A stretch of DNA of 37,822 nt from contig JAPLSN010000028.1 of NCBI GenBank assembly GCA_026398615.1, positions 1 to 37,822 of the forward strand. The letters are read 5' to 3'. A program made the position numbers and the translations under genes. The stretch is from Spirochaetota bacterium. GTDB taxonomy: Bacteria > Spirochaetota > Spirochaetia > Treponematales > UBA12059. Shown one piece after another: positions 26,558 through 35,056 of this stretch; position 1 is the first letter of the stretch; each line of letters opens with the position of its first letter. Under the pieces are notes generated by a model, which did no database searches, was not told the origin of the DNA, and worked only from the letters and a program-made list of their open reading frames with translations.

Positions 26558-28441
26558 ATGCTGGAATCCATTTCGTCCCCCGAAGACATCCGCTCGCTTT
26601 CCGTCCGCGAACTCTACCGCCTCGCCGCCGAGATCCGCCTCAGGATCATCGAGGTCGTGACGAGGAACGGCGGCCACCTCGCGTCCAACCTCGGCGTCGT
26701 CGAGCTCACGCTGGCCCTCCACCGCGTGTTCGTAACCCCGCGCGATGCCATCGTCTGGGACGTCGGCCACCAGTGCTACGCGCACAAGCTGATCACCGGC
26801 CGTTCCGCGGAGTTCGACGCGGTCCGCAGGAAGGGCGGCCCGTCCGGCTTCCCCAAGCGCTCCGAGAGCGAGCACGACGCCTTCGACACCGGCCACGCTT
26901 CCACGTCGATTTCCGCCGCTCTCGGCATCCTGGAAGCCATGCGCGCGCGGGGCGGGAAGGGACGGGCCGTGGCCGTGATCGGCGATGGCTCGCTCACGGG
27001 GGGCATGGCGTTCGAGGCGCTGAGCCACGCGGGCCAGCTCGGCATCCCGCTCGTCGTCGTCCTCAACGACAACAAGATGTCCATCTCGGCCAACGTTGGG
27101 GCGCTTTCCCGCTACCTGTCCCGGCTCACCGCGAGCGTCCCCTACCAGACGATCCGCAGGCGCATCGACTCGCTCATCGCGGCCCTGCCCGTGGGCCGCA
27201 TCCGCCTCCAGCGCTTTGCCTACGCGTTCAAGCGCTCCCTCAAGGGGCTCTTCTTCAAGGAAAACCTTTTCAGCGACCTGGGCTTCGAGTACGTGGGGCC
27301 GATCGACGGCCACAACATCCAGGTTATGACGAGCGTCCTGCGCGAAGCGCTCCGCATCGAAAAGCCGGTCGTGGTCCACGTGGTCACGAAAAAGGGCAAG
27401 GGCCACGAGCTCGCCGAGGAAGACCCGACGCGCTACCATGGCGTGACGCCCCTCGCGGTCACGGACGGCAAGGTCGGGGCCAAGTGCCCCGCCACCTTCA
27501 CCGAGGCTTTCTCGGACGCCATGATGAAGGCCGGGCGCCGCGACGGGCGGATAGTGGCCGTGACCGCAGCCATGGTCAAGGGCACGGGGCTCGCGTCCTT
27601 CCAGGCGCAATGGCCGAAGCGCTGCTTCGACGTCGGCATCGCCGAAGAGCACGCCGTCACCTTCGCCGCGGGCATGGCGGCCGGCGGACTCAAGCCGGTC
27701 GTGGCGATCTACTCCACATTCATGCAGCGCGCGGTCGACCAGGTGTTCCACGACGTGTGCCTCCAGGATTTGCCCGTCGTCTTCGCGCTCGACCGCGCGG
27801 GTGCGGTTCCCGACGACGGCGAAACCCACCAGGGCCTGTACGATATTCCCGTCTTCCGCTCCATGCCGGACCTCGCCATCCTGGCTCCGGCCAGCGCCGC
27901 CGAAATCGACGCTGCCCTGAACTGGGCGCTCGACTCGGGCGCCCCCGCCATGATCCGCTACCCCAAGGCTTCCTGCCCGCCCGAACGGGAAGCCTTCGGC
28001 AAACCCTTCGAGACGGGCAGGGGCGTGTTCGTGGAGCGTTCGGGCGGCGAACTTCTCGTCGTGGCCTCGGGCGGCCTCGTGGACAACGCCCGCGAAGCCA
28101 CGATCACGCTCGCGCGGAACGGCATCATGGCGGACCTCTATCACCTCAGGTTCCTGAAACCGATCGACGAGGCGTGGTTCATGAAAATCGCCGCTCCCTA
28201 TCGCGCCATCCTGTTCCTCGAGGAAGGCGTCGTGACGGGGGGCATCGGGGAGGCGCTGTCGAGGCTCATCCTCCTCGCGACCCCGGGAATCCGCGTCGCG
28301 GTAGCCGGCTTCCCGGAACGCCCCCCCGGACAGGCGTCGCGGGACGAGCTCCTCGAGGCGGCCGGATTATCCGCGCGGGGCATCTCCGTCCGGCTCCTGG
28401 AACTAGCCGGTCTCCCGGTCCTTCCGACCGCGGTCTTCTGA
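26558..28441 (+). CDS. dxs: 1-deoxy-D-xylulose-5-phosphate synthase
   Basis: The protein has 627 residues, the full family length. VWDVGHQCYAHKLITGR (about 67-83), FDTGHASTSISAALG (about 109-123) and the thiamine-diphosphate motif GDGSLTGGMAFEAL...LNDNKMSIS are all present. The transketolase-like second half has FDVGIAEEHAVTFAAGMA, with the catalytic Glu, and DRAGAVPDDGETHQGLYD. The enzyme condenses pyruvate and glyceraldehyde-3-phosphate, the first step of the MEP isoprenoid pathway, and also supplies thiamine and pyridoxal synthesis. The start has no strong ribosome site. Confidence 0.96.
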   Translation: MLESISSPEDIRSLSVRELYRLAAEIRLRIIEVVTRNGGHLASNLGVVELTLALHRVFVTPRDAIVWDVGHQCYAHKLITGRSAEFDAVRRKGGPSGFPKRSESEHDAFDTGHASTSISAALGILEAMRARGGKGRAVAVIGDGSLTGGMAFEALSHAGQLGIPLVVVLNDNKMSISANVGALSRYLSRLTASVPYQTIRRRIDSLIAALPVGRIRLQRFAYAFKRSLKGLFFKENLFSDLGFEYVGPIDGHNIQVMTSVLREALRIEKPVVVHVVTKKGKGHELAEEDPTRYHGVTPLAVTDGKVGAKCPATFTEAFSDAMMKAGRRDGRIVAVTAAMVKGTGLASFQAQWPKRCFDVGIAEEHAVTFAAGMAAGGLKPVVAIYSTFMQRAVDQVFHDVCLQDLPVVFALDRAGAVPDDGETHQGLYDIPVFRSMPDLAILAPASAAEIDAALNWALDSGAPAMIRYPKASCPPEREAFGKPFETGRGVFVERSGGELLVVASGGLVDNAREATITLARNGIMADLYHLRFLKPIDEAWFMKIAAPYRAILFLEEGVVTGGIGEALSRLILLATPGIRVAVAGFPERPPGQASRDELLEAAGLSARGISVRLLELAGLPVLPTAVF

Positions 28442-28457
28442 GGATCCGCCGCGCCGC

Positions 28458-28486
28458 TTGCCCGGTTGTGCGGCTTCCTGTATCCT
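28458..28486 (+). promoter_or_regulatory. Putative promoter giving a leaderless srkA message
   Basis: TTGCCC (28458-28463), exactly 17 bases, TATCCT (28481-28486), then seven bases to the ATG at 28494. Only four of six bases match in each hexamer, so the call rests on spacing and on the absence of a ribosome site. Confidence 0.35.
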
Positions 28487-28493
28487 CCCGAAG

Positions 28494-29606
28494 ATGAGTG
28501 ACGACAATAAGGGAAGCGACACGGACTCCGGCGAAAACGACGGGTCCGACCCTTCCGCCGGAACGCGCGACCTCTTCTTTTTCCTGACGCCCGATCTCGT
28601 GCTCGACGCCGCCGAATGGGCGGGGCTCGAACCGACAGGGCGCTTCCTTCAGCTCAACTCCCTGGAAAACCGCGTTTTCTCCGTCGACCTCGAAGGCGGC
28701 GGGCGGGCAGTCATGAAGTTTTACCGCCCGGGGCGCTGGAACGCGGAGCAGGTTCTCGAGGAACACGGCTTCCTCCTCGAACTCGACGGAGCCGGCGTCC
28801 CGGTCTGCGCGCCCCGGGCGCTCCCCGGCGGTTCCACGGTCGGCGCCATGCGGGGTATCCTGTTCGCGGCGTGGAACGTTTCCCCCGGGCGCATACCCGA
28901 GGACCTTTCCGAATCCCATTTCGCGGCCATCGGGCGCCTCATCGCCTCCATCCATGCCGTCGGCGAACGCAGACCCGCGCCGTCGAGGCCCGGCATCGAC
29001 GCGGACACGCTCGTCAGGCGCTCCGCGGCCTACCTCCTCGGCGAAGGCCTCGTCCCGGCCAAGTTCGCCGAACGCTACCGCGGCGCCGCCGAAGGGACCG
29101 CCGTCGCGCTCGACCGGGCGCTCGAAGGCGTTCCGCGGCACCGGGTCCATGGCGACTTCCACCGCGGCAACCTCCTTTTCGACGGGAAGACCTTCCGGGT
29201 CCTCGACTTCGACGATTTCGGGAACGGACCTGCCGCGCAGGACGTCTGGATGCTCACATCCCCCGCCGACCCGGACGGGATCGCGCAACGCGAAGCCATC
29301 GTGGGCGGATACCGCTCCCTCCGCCCCTTCCCTTCCCCCTGGCTCGACGCGGTCGAGCCGCTCAGGGCTGCGCGGTTCGTGAACTACGCGGCATGGATAG
29401 CCCGGAGGCGGGCCGATCCTTCGTTCCCGTCGGCCTTCCCGGATTTCGGTTCGCAGGAGTACTGGGAAACCGAGACCGCCGACCTCGAATCCCTCGTACG
29501 CGACGGTTTCCCCCCCGCGATCGCCCCGGAGCGGCCTCCCCTTCCCGAAGGGGAAGACCCGTCCACCCTCACCAACAAGGACTACTTTTACGACTGGGAA
29601 GACTGA
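28494..29606 (+). CDS. srkA: Stress response kinase A (YihE/SrkA-like protein kinase)
   Basis: The protein has 370 residues. After an acidic, low-complexity N-terminus (about 25 residues) comes LTPDLVLDAAEWAGLEPTGR and LNSLENRVFSVDLEGGGRAVMKFYRPGRW, the ATP-binding lobe in which the Lys of VMKFYRP is catalytic. HGDFHRGNLLFDG (about 218-230) and VLDFDDFGNGPAAQDVWML (about 235-253) are the catalytic and metal-binding loops of the APH/ChoK-like fold as found in E. coli SrkA, a Ser/Thr kinase acting in envelope and oxidative stress. The C-terminal tail (PEGEDPSTLTNKDYFYDWED) is a linker with no domain. Confidence 0.88.
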   Translation: MSDDNKGSDTDSGENDGSDPSAGTRDLFFFLTPDLVLDAAEWAGLEPTGRFLQLNSLENRVFSVDLEGGGRAVMKFYRPGRWNAEQVLEEHGFLLELDGAGVPVCAPRALPGGSTVGAMRGILFAAWNVSPGRIPEDLSESHFAAIGRLIASIHAVGERRPAPSRPGIDADTLVRRSAAYLLGEGLVPAKFAERYRGAAEGTAVALDRALEGVPRHRVHGDFHRGNLLFDGKTFRVLDFDDFGNGPAAQDVWMLTSPADPDGIAQREAIVGGYRSLRPFPSPWLDAVEPLRAARFVNYAAWIARRRADPSFPSAFPDFGSQEYWETETADLESLVRDGFPPAIAPERPPLPEGEDPSTLTNKDYFYDWED

Positions 29607-29676
29607 ACGCCCGGGGGCAGGCATCACTGGCCTCCCCTTGCCCCCGCGGGCGCCGTCATGGTAGGCATATCGAACC

Positions 29677-30651
29677 ATGGATGAACTGCAGCTCTCCCGC
29701 GTACGCGCCTTCGCGCCGGCCACCGTGGCGAACGTCGCGTGCGGTTTCGACATCTTCGGCTTCGCGGTCGATTCGCCCGGCGACGAAGCCACCGTGTACG
29801 TCGACGCTTCCGTTCCCGCCGGCGAAGCGAGGATCGCGTCCGTGAAGGGCGACGGCGGCAGGCTTCCCGTCGAGGTTTCAAGGAACACCGCGGGCGTCGC
29901 CGTCCTTGCCCTCCTCGAGGCGCTCAAGGCCGCCGACCGCCCTTGTCGCTTCGGCCTGTCCATCGAACTGGAAAAGGGCATGCCCCTCGGTTCAGGGCTC
30001 GGGTCGAGCGCCGCGAGCGCGGCCGCCGCGGTCTTTGCCGCCAACAGGCTTCTCGGGGAACCCTTCGCGGAGGAACGCCTCGTCGCGTTCGCGGCCGAGG
30101 GCGAGCGGGCCGCGTGCGGTTCGGCCCACGCCGACAACGCGGGACCGGCCCTCCTCGGGGGCTTCGTGCTCGTGCGCGCGTACGAACCCCTGGACCTCGT
30201 CCGGATCCCCGTCCCCACCGAGCTCTGGTGCGCACTCGTCCACCCGCACGCGGAAGTGTCGACGAAGGAAGCGCGCGACGCCCTCCCCGCACAGTACCCG
30301 CGCGCGACGCTCGTGGCGCAATCCGGCAACTCGGCAGGCCTCGTGGCAGGCCTCTTCGCCTCCGACTACGGCCTCATCGGCAGGTCCCTCGTCGACCTTG
30401 TCGCGGAACCCTGGCGAGCCCGCCTCATACCGCGCTACGCGCAGGTGAAGGAAGCGGCGCTGGTTTCGGGAGCCCTCGGAGCCGGCATCTCCGGCTCCGG
30501 CCCGAGCGTCTTCGCACTCGTGCGCGGCCGCGACACCGCCGAACGCTGCACCCAAGCCATGAAAGCCGCGGTGGAATCGGGTGGCCTCGGCTGCGACGCG
30601 CGTGTATCGCGGATCATGGGTACCGGCGCCCGCGTCCTGACGGAGGAATGA
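29677..30651 (+). CDS. thrB: Homoserine kinase
   Basis: The protein has 324 residues. VRAFAPATVANVACGFDIFG (about 9-28) and the GHMP ATP loop GMPLGSGLGSSAASAAAA (about 101-118) are characteristic, followed by SAHADNAGPALLGGFVL and the closing ALGAGISGSGPSVFAL. The enzyme phosphorylates homoserine for threonine synthesis. thrC follows after four bases, and GGAGGAATGAGG near the stop serves as its ribosome site, so the two form one operon. No homoserine dehydrogenase gene is in the window. Confidence 0.95.
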   Translation: MDELQLSRVRAFAPATVANVACGFDIFGFAVDSPGDEATVYVDASVPAGEARIASVKGDGGRLPVEVSRNTAGVAVLALLEALKAADRPCRFGLSIELEKGMPLGSGLGSSAASAAAAVFAANRLLGEPFAEERLVAFAAEGERAACGSAHADNAGPALLGGFVLVRAYEPLDLVRIPVPTELWCALVHPHAEVSTKEARDALPAQYPRATLVAQSGNSAGLVAGLFASDYGLIGRSLVDLVAEPWRARLIPRYAQVKEAALVSGALGAGISGSGPSVFALVRGRDTAERCTQAMKAAVESGGLGCDARVSRIMGTGARVLTEE

Positions 30652-30655
30652 GGCG

Positions 30656-31960
30656 ATGCGCTTCAGGAGCACCCGGGATCCGTCGGCCGCGGCGACCGTT
30701 TCCTTCCGCGAAGCCGTCATGCGCGGCATGGCGCCCGACGGGGGCCTGTACATACCCGAAACCATTCCCCGCTACCCTGATCCATCCCGGCTCGCGTCCT
30801 CGTCATTCGCGGAGATCGCCTTCGAGGCCGCGCGGTTCTTCGCCTGCCCCGATCTCGGGGAAGCCGAACTGCTTGAGCTCATCGCTGACGCCTACGATTT
30901 CCCGGTGCCTCTCGTCGAACTGGAACCCGGGCGCCACGCGCTCGAGCTCTTCCGCGGGCCTACTGCCGCTTTCAAGGATTTCGGCGCCCGCTTCATGGCG
31001 CGCGTCATGGGAATCTTCGTCCGCGGCGAGTCCAGGCCGCTCCTCATCCTGACGGCGACCTCCGGCGACACGGGCGGCGCGGTCGCCGACGGATTCCACG
31101 GCGTGGCCGGTATCGATGTCGTCGTGCTCTACCCGAAAGGCCGCGTGAGCCCCATCCAGGAACGTCAGATCGCCGGCCTCGGGGGGAACATCCACGCCGT
31201 GGCGATCGAAGGTTCCTTCGACGACTGCCAGACCCTCGTCAAACGGGCGTGCTCGGACCCGGCGGCGGCGGAACGCCGGATGGTCTCCTCGGCCAATTCC
31301 ATCAACGTCGCACGGCTCGTGCCCCAGACCTTCTACTACCTCTACGCCGCTGGCCGGATAGACCCGGACGGGACGCGGGTCCTGGTCGCGTCGGTGCCCT
31401 CGGGCAACTACGGCAACCTGACCGCCGGACTCTGGGCTCAGGCGATGGGCGCCCCGATCGCCCGCTTCGTGGCGGCGACCAACGCGAACCGCGCCGTGCC
31501 GGACTACCTGGAATCAGGCCTCTGGCGCCCGAGGCCCTCGATCGCCACGATCTCCAACGCGATGGACGTGGGAAATCCGAGCAACTTCGAGCGGATGACG
31601 TCCCTCCTGCCCTACCCCGAAATGGCTGCGGCGGTGACGGGGTTCCCCGTGACGGACGAGGAGACGATCGCCACGATCGTGGAAGTCGACCGGCGGTTCG
31701 GGTACGTGCTGGACCCCCACGGCGCGGTGGCGTGGACTGCCCTCGGACGCGCGTTGGCTGCCCCGGGTTCCGGCGCCGCCGGTTTCGCCTGCCTGACCGC
31801 CCACCCGGCCAAGTTCAGGGAGATCGTGGAGAGCGCGATCGGCCGCACCCTCGCACTTCCGCCGGAACTGTCAGCCGCCGAATCCAGGAACGTTTCCCCG
31901 ACGTGCATGCCTCCGGAATACGGCGCCTTCCTCTCCTGGCTGCGCGACGAAATCCGCTGA
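30656..31960 (+). CDS. thrC: Threonine synthase
   Basis: The protein has 434 residues. MRGMAPDGGLYIPETIPRY (about 22-40) is the standard N-terminal segment. Lys107 in GPTAAFKDFGARFMA is the pyridoxal-phosphate Schiff-base residue, with TATSGDTGGAVADGF as the phosphate-binding loop and VPSGNYGNLTAGLWA further on. It converts O-phosphohomoserine to threonine. The length and motifs match the E. coli-type (class I, shorter N-terminus) enzyme. It is second gene after thrB. Confidence 0.95.
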   Translation: MRFRSTRDPSAAATVSFREAVMRGMAPDGGLYIPETIPRYPDPSRLASSSFAEIAFEAARFFACPDLGEAELLELIADAYDFPVPLVELEPGRHALELFRGPTAAFKDFGARFMARVMGIFVRGESRPLLILTATSGDTGGAVADGFHGVAGIDVVVLYPKGRVSPIQERQIAGLGGNIHAVAIEGSFDDCQTLVKRACSDPAAAERRMVSSANSINVARLVPQTFYYLYAAGRIDPDGTRVLVASVPSGNYGNLTAGLWAQAMGAPIARFVAATNANRAVPDYLESGLWRPRPSIATISNAMDVGNPSNFERMTSLLPYPEMAAAVTGFPVTDEETIATIVEVDRRFGYVLDPHGAVAWTALGRALAAPGSGAAGFACLTAHPAKFREIVESAIGRTLALPPELSAAESRNVSPTCMPPEYGAFLSWLRDEIR

Positions 31961-31973
31961 GTTTCCGGAAGGT

Positions 31974-32438
31974 TCATCCGTCGTCCACGTCGAACGCCAG
32001 CTCGTCGGCGAGCGCGACGCGCGCCTCCCCGGGGATCTTCCGCCACGCCGCGTCGTTCGTGAGGACGAGCCCCGCCCCGGCGACGCGGGCCGTCCCGAGC
32101 TGGAGGGCGTCCGCGAGCGAAAGACCGTGCCGGACGCGAAGCGCCGCGGCTTCCTCGGCGATGGCGACGTCCACCGGCTCGAGGACGATGGTCGTCGAAT
32201 CGGAGAGCAGGCGCCTGAAATCGTCGGCCAGCTCAAGGTCGCCGGCCGCGAGGGGGCGGGACAGGGCTTCCGTCCAGGCGATCACCGAGGCGACGACCCG
32301 GATCCCGCGCTCCTTCGCCAGGGCGAGGACAGCCGATACCGCGCGCCCCCGGCCTGCGGCATCCTCCACGAGGTAGACAAGGCAGGACGTGTCGACGAAG
32401 ACGACACTGACGCCATCGAGCAGGGATGGATCCATCAT
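31974..32438 (-). CDS. Solitary PIN-domain protein (VapC-like ribonuclease)
   Basis: The protein has 154 residues. Conserved acidic positions are visible: VVFVDTSCLVYLVED (first Asp, about residue 15), SVIAWTEALSRPL (Glu, about 54), HGLSLADALQLGTA (Asp, about 108) and LVLTNDAAWRKI (Asp, about 128). These form the Mg2+ site of PIN nucleases. VapC toxins normally follow an antitoxin gene by a few bases, but the 100 bases upstream on this strand hold none and the next gene is divergent polB. It may therefore be an orphan toxin, a housekeeping RNase or a decayed module. Starts at 32438 and 32435 are equally good. Confidence 0.8.
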   Translation of the reverse strand: MMDPSLLDGVSVVFVDTSCLVYLVEDAAGRGRAVSAVLALAKERGIRVVASVIAWTEALSRPLAAGDLELADDFRRLLSDSTTIVLEPVDVAIAEEAAALRVRHGLSLADALQLGTARVAGAGLVLTNDAAWRKIPGEARVALADELAFDVDDG

Positions 32439-32539
32439 CCCGAGAGTATACGCCGGGGTACCGCCCATGCGCCATGCGACCGGCGCATGTCGCCCTCCCC
32501 TCGCGCGCCCGCGGCTGCATCCGCTATGATGGCGCATAC

Positions 32540-34993
32540 ATGGAACGAGCAGAGGGCTTCCTGGTCCACGCATGGGCTTCGTACCCGGAAAACCGCATCT
32601 ACCTCTCGGGGCGTCTCCTCGACGGGAGGAGTTTCGGCGCGGCGGTATCATCGTGGAAACCCCGGGTCCACGTGCGTGCCGCCGACGTGGAGCGCGCGCT
32701 CGCGGCGCTCGGGCCGGCGGACGGCATGGCCGTGGATCGGGAATCAGGGATGGTTCCGTTCCGGGACGCGGCGCCCGGCGAAGGAGTCCGGGTCGGCGGT
32801 CCCGAATCAACGGCGTTCGCCTTCGCGTCCTTCCGGGCCGCGCGCCGGGCGGTCGATCGCCTGGCAGCGGCGGGCATCGAAACCTCAGGCGGCAGCGGCC
32901 GCCCGGCGGAAACCTTTCTCGCGGAACGCGGCATCTACGGACCGGTCCGTATCGAAGGTGCGGTCCGACCGGGCCGGCTCGTCGACCTCGTCTTTCCCGA
33001 ACCCGAACTCTCCCCCGCGCCCTTTTCGCGTCCGCCACTGGTCATACTCTCCATCGACATCGAAACGGACGAGCGCGTGCGGACCATACGCGCCGTCTCG
33101 GCGTTCGCCGCCTTCGAAAACCCGCAACGGGAGGTCGCGCCGCTTTCGTCCTGGGTTCGCGTCGTGGCGCCTCCGGCCATAGCCGCGGACGAGCGGACCG
33201 GAAACAAGGTTTTTGCTGCCGACGAACGCGAGCTCCTCGAATCCTTCGCGCGGGAATTCAGGCGGGTCGACCCCGACCTCGTCACGGGCTGGAACGTCAT
33301 CGAGTTCGACCTCGCCCGCCTCTCGGAACGATTCTCGGCGCTCGGCCTGGCCATGGACCTCGGTCGCGCGGAGGAAAGCGCGCGCGTCCTTTCCAACCCA
33401 TCGGGCAGGGTGACGGGCTTCTTCTGCCCGGGCCGCCAGGTCGTCGACGGGATGCGCGTCGCGCGATCCTCCCCCGATCGCCTCGAGGACCTTTCCCTCG
33501 AAACCGCGGCCCGCGAATTCCTGGGCGAAGGCAAGCTTGTCGCGTCGGCGGGAGACGACAAGCTCGCGGAGCTGGACCGGCTCTACGCATCCGATCCCCT
33601 CGCCTTCGCGCGCTACTGCCTCCGCGATTCCGAACTCGCGCTGCGCGTCCTCGCGGAATCCGGGCTCCTGGGCCTCACGGTGGCGCGGTCCTCGCTGACC
33701 GGGGCCCCGCTCGAATCGGCGTGGACGAGCATACTTTCCTTCGAGCGGCTCTACGCGATCGAACTCCGGGCCCGCGGCGTGCTGGCCCCCGACCGGGCCC
33801 CCGTCGCGGAGGTTTCCGGCGCATCGGGCGGCCAGGTGCTGGAGCCGAAAGCCGGCATGCACCGGAACGTCCTCGTGCTGGACTTCCGAAGCCTCTACCC
33901 TTCCCTCATGCGGACCTTCGACCTCGATCCCCTCGCGCTCGAACTGGCACGCCGGTCCCCTCCGGACGAAACCATGCGCGCGCCGAACGGCGCCGTCTTC
34001 GCCAAATCAGGCGGCATCCTCCCCGACGTGATAGCCCGCTACGCGGCCGAACGGGACGCCGCGCTGGCGCGCGGGGACGAGACGGCGTCCTACGTCTTCA
34101 AGATATTGCAGAATTCCTTCTACGGCGTCCTGGGCGCTTCCGGCTGCCGCTACGCGCGCACCGAGCTGGCGGGCGCGATAACCTCCTTCGGCCGCTGGTG
34201 CCTCGAGTTCGCGCGAGCCTGGTTCGAGTCGCGCGGACACGGGGTACTCTACGGCGACACGGACTCCGTCTTCGTCGAATCCGGCCTCGGGGACGATGCC
34301 GGGGCGGAAACCTTCAACCGGTTCGGGGCGAGCCTGGCGGAATCGCTCAACGCGGATCTCTCGGAATCGATCGCATCCCTCCACGGGGTCGAATCCTTCG
34401 TGCGTATACGCCACGAAAAAGCCTACCGGCGCTTTTTCCTGCCCAGGCTCCGGATGTCGGCGCCCGAAGGAAGCGAAACGGCGCGGGGGCGGGCCAAGGG
34501 CTATGCGGGGCTCGTCGTGGAAGACGGCGGCGCCAGCATCGAAGTGAAGGGCATGGAAGCGGTGCGCAGCGACGTGACGCCCCTGGCCCGCCGCTTCCAG
34601 ACTGAACTCCTCGCCCTCGCGTTCGGCGATGCGCCGCCTGAAGAGCTGGAGCGCTACGTGAAGGAGGAAGCGGCCGCCGTCAGGTCGGGCGGTCGCGACG
34701 CCGAACTCGTCTACCGCAAGCGCCTCAGGCGGCCGGCCTCATCCTACGTCGACATGGAACCGCCCCACGTCAAGGCCGCCCGGGCCCTTGGCTGGAAAAA
34801 CCGCCGCGGCACGGTGGAATATATCGTGACGAAGGAAGGACCGGTCCCCGTCAGCATGCTGTCATCGCCGCCGGACTACGAACACTACGTTTCCAGGCAG
34901 ATGGAACCCATCGCCCGGGCCCTGGCGGAATCCCTCGGGCTCGACGCTGCGCCCTGGTTCGGCTCGGGCGCCCAGCTCGAACTGGGGCTGTGA
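32540..34993 (+). CDS. polB: Family-B DNA polymerase (DNA polymerase II)
   Basis: The protein has 817 residues against 783 in E. coli Pol II. Exonuclease motifs are complete: ILSIDIETD (about 168-176), GWNVIEFDLARL (about 250) and YCLRDSEL (about 357). Polymerase motifs are A VLDFRSLYPSLM (about 447), B KILQNSFYGVLGA (about 521) and C LYGDTDSVF (about 570), with KGMEAVRSD and RRPASSYV downstream. It is thus an active proofreading polymerase, probably for repair or translesion restart; DnaE is the replicative enzyme. The ATG lacks a ribosome site; TATGAT at 32525-32530 is a -10 candidate nine bases before it. Confidence 0.95.
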   Translation: MERAEGFLVHAWASYPENRIYLSGRLLDGRSFGAAVSSWKPRVHVRAADVERALAALGPADGMAVDRESGMVPFRDAAPGEGVRVGGPESTAFAFASFRAARRAVDRLAAAGIETSGGSGRPAETFLAERGIYGPVRIEGAVRPGRLVDLVFPEPELSPAPFSRPPLVILSIDIETDERVRTIRAVSAFAAFENPQREVAPLSSWVRVVAPPAIAADERTGNKVFAADERELLESFAREFRRVDPDLVTGWNVIEFDLARLSERFSALGLAMDLGRAEESARVLSNPSGRVTGFFCPGRQVVDGMRVARSSPDRLEDLSLETAAREFLGEGKLVASAGDDKLAELDRLYASDPLAFARYCLRDSELALRVLAESGLLGLTVARSSLTGAPLESAWTSILSFERLYAIELRARGVLAPDRAPVAEVSGASGGQVLEPKAGMHRNVLVLDFRSLYPSLMRTFDLDPLALELARRSPPDETMRAPNGAVFAKSGGILPDVIARYAAERDAALARGDETASYVFKILQNSFYGVLGASGCRYARTELAGAITSFGRWCLEFARAWFESRGHGVLYGDTDSVFVESGLGDDAGAETFNRFGASLAESLNADLSESIASLHGVESFVRIRHEKAYRRFFLPRLRMSAPEGSETARGRAKGYAGLVVEDGGASIEVKGMEAVRSDVTPLARRFQTELLALAFGDAPPEELERYVKEEAAAVRSGGRDAELVYRKRLRRPASSYVDMEPPHVKAARALGWKNRRGTVEYIVTKEGPVPVSMLSSPPDYEHYVSRQMEPIARALAESLGLDAAPWFGSGAQLELGL

Positions 34994-35056
34994 CGGTACG
35001 GCGAACCGCTCGGGCTACCGGCGCACCGCTATCGGCACGCCGTCAATGGTACGCCG

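Noticed and set aside
28266-30329. 687-codon - strand frame opposite srkA and thrB
   Set aside because: Shadow frame crossing two real genes and their junction; composition is not protein-like.
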